64,000 bases of DNA from Arion vulgaris (GCA_020796225.1 CM036755.1:45116306-45180305); one strand, 5' to 3'; shown: positions 1 to 11,462, counted from the stretch's first letter. Translations and numbers: made by a program. Notes: a model not told the origin generated them from the letters alone.

Positions 1-124
1 CAAATGCCACACTACATGGTTTTGGGTTGGATACCTTTTTACCAAGAGCTACACTAAATGGCGTTTTTTTATTTTTAAAACAAATGGCTTGTAAAAACTG
101 GCTTTTGTCCTGGTTCACTGAGAG
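1..124. mobile_element. piggyBac-like MITE, copy 1, cut by window edge
   Basis: Matches the MITE at 3672-3807 and, in reverse, 61692-61823. The right end is CTCTTAG-type inverted repeat followed by TTAA at 125-128. About a dozen bases of the left terminal repeat lie outside the window. No coding capacity. Confidence 0.65.
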
Positions 125-568
125 TTAATGAAGTTTTTAAACAAATATTTGTAATATTAACTTGATGTAATCTTCACAGTTGTTTAAGAATATGAAAACA
201 ATTGAAATATTTCCATTTGTCCCCAATATATATTATCAAAACAGACTTATATAAGATGTCTGGATGATGACAAAAAGAACATTAGAACTTAAACATTATC
301 ATGTCTTGGAAGCTGAAATATTTTGGTAATCATAAACATGATCACATTGATTTAGAAAGAGCAATAATGAAAGGTATATAGTTCCTGATGGAAGATGAGT
401 CAGGCGGGGATGATCAAGATGGCAGTGGCAGCAGGACCGTAATTACGACAATGAAAATGGCTGGAGAAGAAGGTGTCAGGTCGATGAAGTTGATGGTCTA
501 CAAAGAATATGCTACAAATAAACTGTCATGTAGCATAGCAATTTATTTTCTGTATCTTCTTATATAAT

Positions 569-1225
569 GGGCGTCTCTAGCAAGGCGGAGACCCACCCAG
601 AACAAGGGTTGTTTTTTTAAAAGTCCTCAGGAAAAAAACTGACAAAGAAATGTCATACAATTTGGCCACATGTTGCAAAAGACATTGATTTTGATGATAA
701 ACAACATTTGATGTATGCATTGTAATTATTTATTTAAACAATAATTAATTTTCTGGAAAATATATAGTAAGTTTGGCATTTTTTGCACTTCTTATATTTG
801 TGAAATCCACTTCACGATGAAGGGGGGTTTACAATATATTTTCAAGAAAAGTTATTTTTTAAATAAACAACATTTAATGTATGCACTGTAGTTAGTTATC
901 ATCAAACACAATGTCTTGTGTAACATGTGGCTATGAAATTTTTATGACAATATGTTAAAAACAGTCCTTGTTCTGGGTGGGTCTCCCGCCGCTGTAGTGA
1001 GCTTGTTCACATCCCAACTGTACCTGGTTCAAAAGCGGACGAGTAATTTGAAAGCAAATTGATTCCTGTGAATTCTGACGACGGTAAAATAGACCTCACC
1101 GTTCAGTAAGAAATGGCAAACTACTGAACATATAAGTGGTGCCTAGAAAATCGTCGACTTGTTTACTGTGTTTGATGGCCATGTCCTCTGTAAAGGATAT
1201 GCCATGATTTTCATCTCCTTATATA
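569..1225 (+). mobile_element. tRNA-derived SINE S1, split by a long-TIR MITE
   Basis: Family S1 has a tRNA-like head and a body ending in a block like GTAAAGGATATGCCATG. Here the head fragment at 569-582 and the body from about 991 flank a foreign insert. The body holds a box-B-like CTGGTTCAAAAGC. Other S1 copies: 55153-55395 (+), 32383-32622, 53922-54165, 50035-50720 (split) and 63336-63445 (all -). Confidence 0.6.
583..991. mobile_element. Long-TIR MITE inserted in the S1 SINE head
   Basis: The inverted termini at 584-607 and 965-990 share about 24 bases reading GGCGGAGACCCACCCAGAAC on the left and its near-complement on the right. Subterminal direct and inverted pieces (TAAACAACATTTRATGTATG near 700 and 866) add structure. 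The superfamily is unknown. It sits precisely inside an S1 copy. Confidence 0.55.
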
Positions 1226-1254
1226 ATATAATATTTATATGTATGTATGTAGAA

Positions 1255-1457
1255 CAGCTAACCTGATTTCTTCACTGTATGTGCGTCTGTCTGGTTATCT
1301 ATAGTTGATCAAGATATTTTGTTAGAACACCTGATTTCTTCACTGTATATCGTCTGTCTGGTTATCTATAGTTGATCAAGATATTTGTCAGAACACTGAT
1401 TTCTTCTGTATATGCATCTGGTTATCTATAGTTGATCGAGATATTTTGTCAGAACAG
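1255..1457. repeat. Tandem repeat, three units of about 62-69 bp
   Basis: Units share CTGATTTCTTC and GGTTATCTATAGTTGATC, with small deletions between units. No coding sense. Confidence 0.75.
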
Positions 1458-1639
1458 TTTAAAAAGAAAGGTACAGGGGTAAATTCCAAGTGTAGGTATG
1501 CACCTTTTTGACCCAGCTATAAATGAGTACTGTGCTTGCATAGTGAAGGAAGTTGGCCAGGAAGAGGATAGTTTATTTTACCTGTGTGTGTGTGCCATGG
1601 CCTAGTACACAGATGTGTCTAACATTATACACACCTGTT

Positions 1640-1905
1640 TCGCCCAAGTGGTTAGCGGGGCCCAAATTTGGGGTTTAAATAATAGCACCACTGTTACCTG
1701 CCACGCATGTCGTAAGAGGCGACTAAGGAGGTTTGGTTGAAATCGGATGCATGTGTCCTAAATGTGTAGAAGTCTATGCGCTTAGGGGCCTACCAAACCA
1801 ATGCGCAACGTATACACATTCTTGGCAAAGATCAAACATATCACAAAAAGTGATTAAAATTGGTCGTAAAGAACGCACGCAAAGAAGAAGAGGAGGAAGA
1901 AGATA
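1640..1905 (+). mobile_element. Dispersed repeat H (head shared with the RTE-like LINE)
   Basis: Carries the hallmark GCATGTCGTAAGAGGCGAC and ends in a GAAGAAG tail. Other copies: 6763-6979, 11945-12140, 37530-37790, 38665-38905, 42105-42230, 48645-48895, 53200-53490 (+) and 19468-19668 (-). The same hallmark is in the 5' part of the LINE at 21405, so H may be a SINE that borrowed, or donated, a LINE head. Confidence 0.7.
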
Positions 1906-1934
1906 CACACACCTGTGGAATTCTGTGTTACATT

Positions 1935-2155
1935 CTGTCATTGTTTTTACTGCCTGTAGTACCGCTTTTTAGGACGGTGTAGGACAGGTGGGACGAGAGC
2001 TTGATGAATTTAATGGTCGCATAGCTAGTGCAGTCGCCGCAAAGCTGTTCAGGTTAGGATTTTTCATTTATGTCCACAACAGAAAAAAAATCCTTGTCCT
2101 TACCGTGAATTGAACACACGTCTTCCGTGTGGGAGCCATTCGGCCAGACGCTCCT
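1935..2155 (-). mobile_element. tRNA-derived SINE S5
   Basis: On the minus strand the head reads like a tRNA: a TGGCCGAATGG box A and a GTGTTCAATTC box B. Copies: 4885-5045 (+) and 26455-26665 (-). It lacks a mature tRNA fold, so it is not a tRNA gene. Confidence 0.6.
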
Positions 2156-2159
2156 CTAA

Positions 2160-2990
2160 TTATTTCTACATAAGGATGTATGTATCATTAACTTTCTCTT
2201 GACCAGTTGTTCTACTTCTGTCCCTAGTCATAATTTTAACTAACCAACTTGATATCTCCACACATTTGTAGCTGCGTAGTCATCAACCATTTTTGTCATT
2301 CAGTTCAAGCTTATCAAGCAGTTTTATCAAACTGTTTTACATTATATGCGCCATTAATTTAGCATGTTAATCATCATTTTACATTACTGTTTTAGCTTGT
2401 AAATCAGCCATTTCGTGTACACTAATTTAGCTTATCAATCATCATTTTGTTAAAACTGTTTTAGCTTATCTCAATCATCACTTTGTCAGCTTTGTGTGAA
2501 AATAAAATCAAAACTTGTAATTGAATGTGTTAATTTGTTCTTTATGGGACATGGGAGAAAGTATGATTTGTTGGGTTTGTTTGTTTTTTTATGTAGGTTG
2601 TTACAGACAGCCCTTCAACCAAAGAATTATCATTCTTTGAATGTCTCAATGTGTCTATATATATATATTACCTTAAGAAGAAATATCAAGCCTGAGATGG
2701 ACACCCCTAACTTTCTTCACAAATAATTTAGTTAACACAAGACAGAGCCACAGTGTATAGAAAAGCTACTACTACTACTCCTTCTGTCGTCCATCAACAA
2801 AAATATGTATGTAATATATATACAACAAAGAAAGATGATGACAATGACAACATCAGCAAGAACAACAGCAACACAATTAAAGTTGAACTGTTCTGGAACA
2901 TAATTTATGTTAAATTTGAGTTTGTATGAACATAATAAATGTAAGAATTAGTAGATAAAGATATACATACACACACGTTCATAATCAAAA
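2160..2990. other. No gene seen: AT-rich unique sequence
   Basis: Short dispersed repeats of the type TTAGCTTATCAATCATCA occur at 2290-2490. A short ORF near 2500-2726 has no coding signature. Nothing else is recognised. Confidence 0.5.
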
Positions 2991-3159
2991 GCATCTCATG
3001 CAGTCGGGATACAAGTTCCAAGCGACGCTCTTAAGGGGAAGGATCAGAGAGCTTCAAGTCAACGCTACACACATCAGTTTCAATAAAATAGACAATTATA
3101 TGCGCAGCACTGACAATTGTGTGGGGGAGCAATATTTAAAAAAGGGGGGGACAATGCCA

Positions 3160-3270
3160 CAACAGGACACCATCAAGATGGGACATAAGAAGACACCATC
3201 AAGATGGGACATAAGAAGACACCATCAAGATGGGAGGACATATCAGGACAATATCAAGATAGGACCACCT
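3160..3270. repeat. Short minisatellite, 26-27 bp units, 3-4 copies
   Basis: Units contain GACACCATCAAGATGGGAC; degenerate at both ends. Confidence 0.75.
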
Positions 3271-3535
3271 AGTTAGGAAAAAAGATTGAAAACACTCAAA
3301 TGAGAAGTTTTGTCATACTCGTGTGTTGTGTTAGTAATTGTAACAGACAGTACATTCTCAACTGTAAATAGCAATGGAAAGTAACAAGTATTAATGGAAA
3401 GTAGCAAATAGTAATGAAAAGTAGTATATAATTGACAGGAAAAAGTGAAGAAGCCGTTTTCATACCAACTGGTAAACTGGGGAAGGAGTGCAGTGGCTCA
3501 TAAATGTGATTTTCAACTGTAAAATACAAGTAGAG

Positions 3536-3935
3536 TGATGTGGTCAACATGAATCTGACCACCTTTACTTCCCAGTGTTTCCTCTGTACCAAATTGAGAC
3601 TGGGTTGATCTGACAGTCATTTGAAGTTGGGAAAATTCCATTCTAACGGGATGGAACCAAGATGATCTCAACTCCTTGTGGACCAAATGCCACACTACGT
3701 GGCTTTGGTTTGGGCACCTTTTTACCAGGAGCCACACTAAAGGGTGTTTCTAATTCTAAAAACAAATGTCTTGTAAAAACGTGGCCTTTGTCCTGGTCTA
3801 CTAAGAGTTAAGAAGCATGTGCGCTAACACTGTGCCACTGTGGCTCTCTCAGTAAGTGATGGTTGCTGGAACCAAGACAATCTGTCTAAGAAGCATATGC
3901 GCTAACACTGTGCCACTGTGACTCTCTTAGTAAGT
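3536..3935 (-). mobile_element. SINE S3 with nested MITE and a repeated head
   Basis: S3 body at 3536-3671 and head at 3812-3850, separated by the TTAA MITE at 3672-3807. A second copy of the head region follows at about 3870-3935. Family S3 is best seen at 58077-58335. Confidence 0.55.
3672..3807. mobile_element. piggyBac-like MITE, copy 2
   Basis: A 136-bp element bounded by TCAA (3668-3671, decayed TTAA) and TTAA (3808-3811). Imperfect terminal repeats: CTCCTTGTGGACC on the left, complement CTCTTAGTAGACC on the right. It interrupts an S3 SINE. Confidence 0.65.
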
Positions 3936-4374
3936 GATGGTAATAGATAGTCAAAGTGGTTGCAATTATTTGAACAATTCAATATCTAGATATCACCAAA
4001 CAATAACACAACATACGTAAAACATATGAGTGGAATGTACATCATATAAGTTTATATATATATATATGCATACATATTGTGTAGATAGATTTATATATAT
4101 ATGTAAACATATTGTAGACAAACACAAACTTGATAATAATAATTTCACAACAAAAATATCACACAGTCATTTGCCATCAAGAATATGACAAGAAACATAT
4201 GTATAATAAACACAAAATGTTTGCATACAAATTTCTTTCAATGAAGTTGGCAAAGACACAAACAAGGATATAATAAATTAGCAAGTCGATAGTGGAAATG
4301 TTTGCAAAAGAGAGAAATAATCTGTTGTTATATACCATGTAGGATATTTATGACATATAGTGTTAGGCTTGTAA

Positions 4375-4610
4375 TTTTCTTTCACCGACGGCACAAGGTT
4401 GGTGATGTTGTGGTCAATATCACACTGGTCTTCTTAAGTTCTCAGAGCTGCTTTGAGGTTGAATGTTGTGGGACAGAATCGAGACCACCTGTCTATAAGA
4501 CCAGGCGGGTAGACCCGAGAGCTGCTTTGAGGTTAAATTTTACGGGATGGAATCGAGACCTCTTGTCTATGAGACCAGTGCACTAACTACTGAACTATTG
4601 CAGCTATTTC
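4375..4610 (-). mobile_element. SINE S3 copy with internal partial duplication
   Basis: The head-proximal block containing GAGCTGCTTTGAGGTT occurs twice (about 4447 and 4519). Otherwise like 34885-35115. A further S3 relic is at about 5700-5860 (-). Confidence 0.55.
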
Positions 4611-4884
4611 CCAGAGAAGGTACAGTACATAAATAAGTGATACAAAGTCTCACAACACTTAATAGATCACAGATTAGCAACCAAAAATATGCTAACATCT
4701 TCCAAAACTGTACAATCACTATCAGTCTTTGGTTTTAGTAGATTATATTTGTCCAAGTTAGTCCTACCAGTTGTCATATCTGTGACAATATTCATGAAAT
4801 CTTCATCTGAGCATCATCTTCATTGCACATTGGACATGTCCATAATGTGCTTCAATCTCCCAAGTATGTATTTCAGTGTGTTGA

Positions 4885-5045
4885 GGAGCATCTGGTCAAA
4901 TGGATAAGAGAGTGCGGCTCCCATGAAGGAGACCCCGTGTTAAATCCAAGGGAAGGCCAAGGATTTTTTCTGTCAGGGCATATTAAATTTCTCAGGTTCT
5001 TATTCCCCTGTTCTACACCGCAGTAAAAGCGTTACTACTAGCAGT
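4885..5045 (+). mobile_element. tRNA-derived SINE S5, plus-strand copy
   Basis: The tRNA-like head has TGGTCAAATGG (box A like) and GTGTTAAATCC (box B like). The body is the reverse complement of 1935-2155. Confidence 0.55.
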
Positions 5046-5049
5046 ACGA

Positions 5050-5700
5050 CAGGTTGGTTTTTAGACCAACAACCCCGTTATGTTCTGGTTGATGTTATGT
5101 TACTGGGGTTTCTCTCATGGTGTTTTCCATCTTGCTGCACCTATCGGTATGCATAATTTATGCAACCGAGATAGAGAATACCCTTTATCTTCTTCATTGA
5201 AATCTTGAGAGCGTATGTTTTCTCTTAGAGCGTTGATGATGTCTTTCACAGTTTTTATACAGCTTTACAATGTGGGACATTAAATCACATGACTGATAGA
5301 CTACAAAGTTTGTAGGTCAGGACATACAAAAGTCATATCAGGATATGTTAAGTTCATAGATCAGATAAGTCAAAAGTCAAAGGGTAGAACACAGAAAGGT
5401 TGTAGGGTAGGAATCACAAATGTCTTCTTCATCAAGTAGCTTGTCCCGTCCGGAACTTGGCTCCCATGACAGCAATCTGGAAAAAGTCTCTGTTCTGTGC
5501 AAGTTGACACACACATGTCTTACAGTAGAACAATTAGACAGTTCTAATTTACAGACTCATGAAGTATCAAATACTTTAACAATATTCACAACATAAGCCA
5601 AACTATCACTTTCAATTTCATCCTCATATTGTATAGGTATATCACACATACATACATACATACATAAATATTTATATATATATATATCACATCCAGAAAT
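5050..5700. other. No gene seen
   Basis: Mostly unique AT-rich DNA. A short relic near 5420-5510 resembles the LINE-tail repeat at 58670 (shared GTAGCTTGTCCC-like block). A CATA run lies near 5650. Confidence 0.45.
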
Positions 5701-5936
5701 GTTTAGCTGTAATAATCCATGTCCTATCAGGACCCATGTTCATACCATGAGGTAAATTAGGGAATAAGGTGTGTGGTCTGCATTTTATTTGACCAACATC
5801 TCATCAGTAGCCTATGCTGTTAATGTTTCTCTGGGACCAAATTGAAACTCTGTCATGCTAGTTCTAAGCCCAAAAGAAAAAGGAGGAGGGCTTGTTTGTA
5901 AGGTCAGCTACCTCATCACAAGTAATTTTAAGAGCT

Positions 5937-6495
5937 ACAGAGACTTGCAAGAAAGGACACCATACCGGTTAACAGATAAGAGACTTGCAAGAAAGGACAC
6001 CATACCAGTTAACAGATAAGAGACTTGCAAGAAAGGACACCATACCAGTTAACAGATAGAGACTTGCAAGAAAGGACACCATACTGGTTAACAGATAGAG
6101 ACTTGCAAGAAAGGACACCATACCAGTTAACAGATAGAGACTTGCAAGAAAGGACACCATACCAGTTAACAGATAGAGACTTGCAAGAAAGGACACCATA
6201 CCGTACTTAACAGTTAAATAAGAGACTTGCAAGAAAGGACACCATACCAGTTAACAGATAAGAGACTTGCAAGAAAGGACACCATACCAGTTAACAGATA
6301 AGAGACTTGCAAGAAAGGACACCATACCAGTTAACAGATAGAGACTTGCAAGAAAGGACACCATACCAGTTAACAGATAGAGACTTGCAAGAAAGGACAC
6401 CATACCAGTTAACAGATAGAGACTTGCAAGAAAGGACACCATACCAGTTAACAGATAGAGACTTGCAAGAAAGGACACCATACTGGTAAACAGAT
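5937..6495. repeat. 39/40-bp minisatellite, about 14 units
   Basis: The unit contains ACTTGCAAGAAAGGACACC. The 39-bp units equal 13 codons and keep frames open on both strands. Some units are 40 bp, and one irregular junction lies near 6200-6225. The array ends directly against a plus-strand LINE-tail fragment (6500-6730), so a LINE origin is possible but unproven. Confidence 0.85.
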
Positions 6496-6499
6496 CAAA

Positions 6500-6730
6500 T
6501 GAGATGAATTCATACGTGGTGAAATTAGAGCAATGTCTGGTCAACCGCTAGCAACAACTTTTATAAGTAAGAGATGATGGAGATATGCTGGGCATATTCC
6601 GTGAGAAGAACTGAGCAAAGAATCACAATGCAGGCATTGAAGTGGCATGTAAATGGTTCAAGAAGAAAGGATGCTTTAAGAAAACACTGAAATGAACTTT
6701 ACTGAGAGAGGCAAGAAATATCACTCAATT
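6500..6730 (+). mobile_element. LINE tail fragment, family L5
   Basis: Related to minus-strand copies at 12725-13035 and 24826-25440 and to 41425-41860 (+). It encodes a decayed ORF2 C-terminus (decayed [13 protein letters not shown] region). Broken by stops. Confidence 0.6.
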
Positions 6731-6762
6731 CCATAGACAAAATTCAGTAAATTGTCCAGGAC

Positions 6763-6979
6763 AAGGGAAGCAAAGAATATTAACACTGCAACCTACAACG
6801 CGTGTAGTAAGAAGTGACTGAGGTAGGGGCCTATGGAAGCTACCCGAAATCGGATGTGCTAACCTATTTGAAGGTGCATAACTGACACAACACACAATCC
6901 GCTCTTAGGCTCAGATCACATAAAAATCACAAGGAGTGGTTTAACAAGTGGTCGATATGGAGCATTTGAAGAAGAAGAC
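6763..6979 (+). mobile_element. Dispersed repeat H
   Basis: Full-body copy ending in GAAGAAGAAG; the hallmark is decayed to GCGTGTAGTAAGAAG. Confidence 0.6.
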
Positions 6980-7224
6980 CCTTTATTTATATATATATCC
7001 TGACAGGTTTTGATCCCAGTTTTCAAAATATTGTCACACAAGACTGAACAAATATACACGTTTTACATGATTTGAGTTATTTCAGTCAAGATAAAGTTAC
7101 TCCATAATTCACACAGACACTCTGAACAGCTGACTAATTTATACATATGTAATGATGTGTCTGACTGCATACATGAGTCTGTACACAAACATAGCTACAC
7201 ACCAGCAACCATAAGCGCAACAAC

Positions 7225-7795
7225 AAAACTGCCGCCGTGACCGTCACAAACCTGCAGTCGTACCGTCTCACAAAACCAGCCGTACCCTCACACAAAACCG
7301 CGCATCCGTCACACAAAACCGCAGCCGTACCCGTCACACAAAACCGCAGCTCCCGTCACACAAAACGCAGCCGTACCGTCACACAAAACCGCAGCGTACC
7401 TCACACAAAACCGCAGGCCTACATCACACAAAACGCAGCCGTACCATCACAAAACGCAGCCGTTCCCCACACAAAACCTGCGCGCGTACCCACACAAAAC
7501 CGCCGTACCGTCACACAAAACCGCAGCATACGTCACACAAAACCGCAGTCCTCAACATAAAGCATCCTACACACGCATCCACACAAAACTGCGCGATACG
7601 TCACACAAACTGCACCAGTACCTGCACACAAAACGCGCCGTACCGTCACACAAAACCGCACCGTACCGTCACACAAAACCGCAGCCGTCCTACACAAAAC
7701 TGCCCACCGTCACACAAAACTGCAGCCTCCGTCACACAAACGCAGCGTCCTCACACAAAACTGCAGCCGTAAGCCATCGCACACAAAACGCAGTA
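7225..7795. repeat. Irregular minisatellite, 16-22 bp units
   Basis: About 28-30 units around CCGTCACACAAAACCGCAG, with single-base and few-base indels in almost every unit. This is far noisier than the other arrays here and may reflect consensus errors. Confidence 0.8.
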
Positions 7796-7924
7796 GAAAT
7801 GAAATGTCACAGCCCAATAAATAAGACATGAGTGTCACAAACATAAATAATCTGAATGTAGCAAATAAATAATCACAAAATATGTATAATAATAATGTTT
7901 GCATCAACCAGTTCCAAACGAACT

Positions 7925-8320
7925 GATAAGCTAATCATCATCCCCATCATCATCATTATCATCATCAAATAGCTTGTTCTGAGAAGAATTTTGCCACCTT
8001 ATCAGTTCTTCAGAATTTCTCTCTCTCAGATGCCAGATGTCCCACCTCTGCAGTCATCATGCTCAAACCATCAGTTACATCCTGAATCCATATTCTCCGT
8101 GGTCTTCCTTTTCTCCTCTTTGTCGGGAAGCCGCCTTCCATGTCTTCTCCGACCCTTTGCGTCTTTTTATATGTCCAAAATAGCTTACTTTTCTTATTCT
8201 TCTTTGAAGCATCAGCCAGTTTTCTTTGATGTTGAGTTCTTTCTGGATATATCTATTTGTTGATTTCTGTCCATGATATACGGTTCTACTACTCCGTAAC
8301 ATGTATATTTAAAAGCACAT
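7925..8320 (-). mobile_element. LINE tail, family L2
   Basis: Decayed ORF2 C-terminus plus 3' end with the hallmark ATCAAATAGCTTGTTCTGAG. Better copies at 14762-15515 (-) and 33400-33815 (+). Confidence 0.7.
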
Positions 8321-8434
8321 ATATAGATCAAGATATTTGTACCAAATCAACCAATGCCATCTACACTCAGAAGTAAACTAAAAATATGACATCTCCACCG
8401 GTTCAGTAGGTTCGAATACGGACAGAATCATTCT

Positions 8435-8530
8435 GTTAACAAGTGCATGTTTTTCCCAGAGATCCTAGGATTGTTGTCAGAAATTCCTAGAATTCTTGCA
8501 GGAGCTACAGAGTTTGTGCTTTATGCAATA
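8435..8530 (+). mobile_element. SINE S4 fragment
   Basis: Matches the body of the S4 SINE at 56878 (cut down, from GTGCATGTTTTTCCCAG onward). Confidence 0.45.
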
Positions 8531-8559
8531 CTCTCTGTAGTATTCTCAAATTTTTGCAG

Positions 8560-8638
8560 AGGGAACAAGACATATGAGAGGGAACAAGACATATGAGAGG
8601 GAACAAGACATATGAGAGGGAACAAGACATATGAGATA
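8560..8638. repeat. 19-bp minisatellite, 4 units
   Basis: The unit is GAGAGGGAACAAGACATAT, four near-perfect copies. Confidence 0.9.
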
Positions 8639-8780
8639 AAACCAAGTGCAAGTGAAGTCAAGGCGTCAACTTAATCTTTAGACCCTGACAGCTCACATAG
8701 AAACTTGTCAACTACAATGTACTACACTTTCCAACTATAAACCAAATACACCAACAGAAGAATGAGCAAACACTAGAGTG

Positions 8781-9839
8781 TTACATTTTATTTACACCAT
8801 GCATTTCATTTATATTCAGATTCAAACTTATCTCACACTGCCTATCATAATTTTTTTTATTCTTGTCCATTCTGTCTACTTTTGCTTCCACTATTTTCCA
8901 TATGTTTTCTTCTTTAACCTTTCGATCGACATTAACCCCCACAGTGTTCCATACTTTTGTGTCATTGATCAGTTTGTTCACTTTAATCTCCACCACTTGC
9001 CATAATTTTTCCTCCGCAATCATTCTGTCAACACTTACTTCTACTGCTTGCCATACTTTTTCCTCCTCTGCACTTTTATCTATCATGTCTTGTGAACCGT
9101 CTCCCCCTCCTGCACTTCCGATACCATATTCTGCTAAAATCTGCACCACACGCTCCTCCTTAGCTGCCATGATCAACTCTGTTTTTTGCCAGACTGCTTC
9201 CAGAATATCAGTAACCACATTATAATCTGTCGGAACTTCATCACAGTCTACGGTACCATTACAACCGGTCATCAGAACTGCATCCGTAACCACATTACTA
9301 CTACAACCACTCCGAACTCCATCTGACAATCCACTAAAAGCTAAAAGAGCTGAATCCTTCTTTGAAAGGTTTCCACAAAACTGGTTATTGATATTGTTAC
9401 GAGGATAATTCCCAAGAGAATCTCCCACTAATTTATTACGGTCATAAGTAACATTTGGTCCTGACTGACGAATGTCTCTTTTAGTATGTATCAACATTAC
9501 TTCTGACCGACCTAGGCTAAAACTATTTTCTCTACCTAGTAGAATAACCCAAGGTTTTTTATTTAATCTACGAAAACCCTGAACAAAACCTAACTGCCTA
9601 TCTGACTTCCCATCAGTTTTAAACACAAAACCAGATTTCTCCAAACTTTCACCCAATTCTCGTCTAACTACTGCTGTATTCTGGTTCAGCTTATGTAACC
9701 TTGTTTTGGACTCACCAGAAGCAATATGTGTAGGTAACATTGGGTCTGAGAAATTCTCATTCTGTACTAAGAGGGTAGGATTCCCAGTGGTAGATTCAGA
9801 CACAACCCCACCTTGTGTAGAATGGAATGTTGAACTCAT
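8781..9839 (-). CDS. Unrecognised 352-codon ORF with four 17-residue repeats
   Basis: An intact ORF runs from an ATG at 9839 to a stop near 8781; the frame is open about 16 codons further upstream. I do not recognise the protein. Residues 1-160 are polar, mixed and coding-like. Residues about 205-250 include VVTDILEAVWQKTELIM and a Gly-rich turn. Residues 259-326 are four tandem 17-residue units, starting EEKVW, EEKLW, DTKVW and EENIW. Each has Trp at position 5 and Val/Ile at set positions, so amphipathic helix is likely. The tail is Asn/Lys-rich. It has no signal peptide, membrane segment, zinc finger or polymerase motif. It cannot be the last MAP7 exon because no acceptor gives the right phase. 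It may be an intronless host gene, a mobile-element accessory ORF or one large exon. Confidence 0.5.
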   Translation of the reverse strand: MSSTFHSTQGGVVSESTTGNPTLLVQNENFSDPMLPTHIASGESKTRLHKLNQNTAVVRRELGESLEKSGFVFKTDGKSDRQLGFVQGFRRLNKKPWVILLGRENSFSLGRSEVMLIHTKRDIRQSGPNVTYDRNKLVGDSLGNYPRNNINNQFCGNLSKKDSALLAFSGLSDGVRSGCSSNVVTDAVLMTGCNGTVDCDEVPTDYNVVTDILEAVWQKTELIMAAKEERVVQILAEYGIGSAGGGDGSQDMIDKSAEEEKVWQAVEVSVDRMIAEEKLWQVVEIKVNKLINDTKVWNTVGVNVDRKVKEENIWKIVEAKVDRMDKNKKNYDRQCEISLNLNINEMHGVNKM

Positions 9840-9899
9840 TCTAGAACTCCTTGTCCCAAAGGAATGTTTCCATCGTTCAATATTTATTCAACATTTTCT

Positions 9900-10420
9900 T
9901 ATATGACTTAGTAATTTCAAATTTGAGCTTCTCAAGTAACGATATTGTCCTCCCTGTTGATAGTCTTTTGCCTGACATGTATTGTTAATTATCTTGGTGT
10001 TTACCTGGTAAAACTACAACACTCAAATTATTTAAATTATTACCACATTTGTCTCAAGTTATACTGAATCCTCTACGCATCAAACACTCTCACAATATTT
10101 GAAGAATTAGAACAGATCTAGTTTTTGTGTGAATCAGAATATCCTCAACCTAAAAGTACTGAGACTGTGACTGGGTAAGTCAACATTAAAGTTATACAAA
10201 ACTATCAATAGATACCTGGTTAAATGAGTTAATAATATAAGTTCACAATTTGACACTGCTAGAGGGATCAAGATTTATCTTCGACACTTTCACAACATAA
10301 TTATGCCGAATGGGACTGAGAAATGATTAATTAATTGGTCTTGAATGCAGCAACACCAAATTTAGTTTAACTTTGAATGTTATATTTGAATATCTCTGAA
10401 CTCATTCTGCTAAATAAGAA
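9900..10420. other. No gene seen: AT-rich
   Basis: Sequence upstream of the 352-codon ORF. No TATA-plus-initiator arrangement I would defend, no repeats recognised. Confidence 0.4.
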
Positions 10421-10790
10421 TGATTAATTGGACCATCATCATTGCACTTGGGTGAGTAACCATGTGTGACCCAATCTCTTTCTTACACAGGAAGATTTCA
10501 GTTGCAGTGCACAAACTCCGTAGCACTTGCGAGGATCTCGATGTAATTTAGGAGATGGTGAAAATATTTTGCAGAAATTTCATTTTTTAATCTTTCTTAT
10601 GAATTTTGCCTGGGCAGCGACTTTCCAGTTTGTTCTTGATTTTAACTACCAAGGGTTCTTTTACATGCTCAATTTGAACAAGGGATCTACATTTTATGAA
10701 TCCACCTCCGATAGGACTAGGAACTTGATTTCACCTACACTGAGATCAGGGATCTCTGGAAATATATCCAGATGTCTCCCGAGGAGTAAA
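10420..10790 (-). mobile_element. SINE S2, head missing
   Basis: Reverse complement of the S2 body at 12289-12724 (GAACTTGATTTCACCTACAC block shared); lacks the tRNA-like head. Confidence 0.65.
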
Positions 10791-11129
10791 TCAAGTACTT
10801 TAAGAGCTAGAGGTGTGCATCTAACCTCCAAGTTCACTTTCAATGAATGAATCAAGACATTGAAAGAATCAAATGTTGGGTAGTTCATATAACAACACTT
10901 AGATTGTGTGGTCCTGGATGGACAAAGACTTTAGTAAACCAGAGAATGAAATAGAGAAGAAAAATAAGCACACTAAAAATCTGAATATAATAAATATCTC
11001 TAAGCTTATGTGACACCCATAGGTGCACAATTTCTTTCAGCTACTTGTATGTGACTATGATACGTTGAGGAGCAGATAACATGATATTGTTCTAGTACTT
11101 GAGTTAGCCAGCTCCAGGGGATGACTCCT

Positions 11130-11462
11130 GTATAAACTTTGGTGGGACAATTTTTTATAAACTTTGATGGGTTAATTTGTGACAAATTTCTGTATAAACT
11201 TTGATGGGTTAATTTGTGACAAAATTTTCTGTAAAACTTTCGATGGGAAGACTTGGGACAACTTCTGTATAAACTTTTATGGGAAGACTTGGAACTGTAC
11301 AAACTTTTATGGGAAGATTTGGGACTGTACAAACTTTTATGGGAAGATTTGGGACTGTATAAACTTTTATGGGAAGATTTGGGACTGTATAAACTTTTAT
11401 GGGAAGATTTGGAACTGTATAAACTTTGATGGAAGATTTGGGAAAATTTCTGCAAAATTCAC
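11130..11462. repeat. 30-bp minisatellite, about 10 units
   Basis: Core unit GGGACTGTATAAACTTTTA plus TGGGAAGATTT. The first units are longer (about 36-48 bp) and diverged. A 30-bp unit equals 10 codons, so both strands carry repetitive frames that are not genes. Confidence 0.85.

Noticed and set aside
8781..9839. Terminal exon of the MAP7 gene
   Set aside because: The previous exon leaves in phase 1 and no upstream acceptor gives an open frame in that phase.
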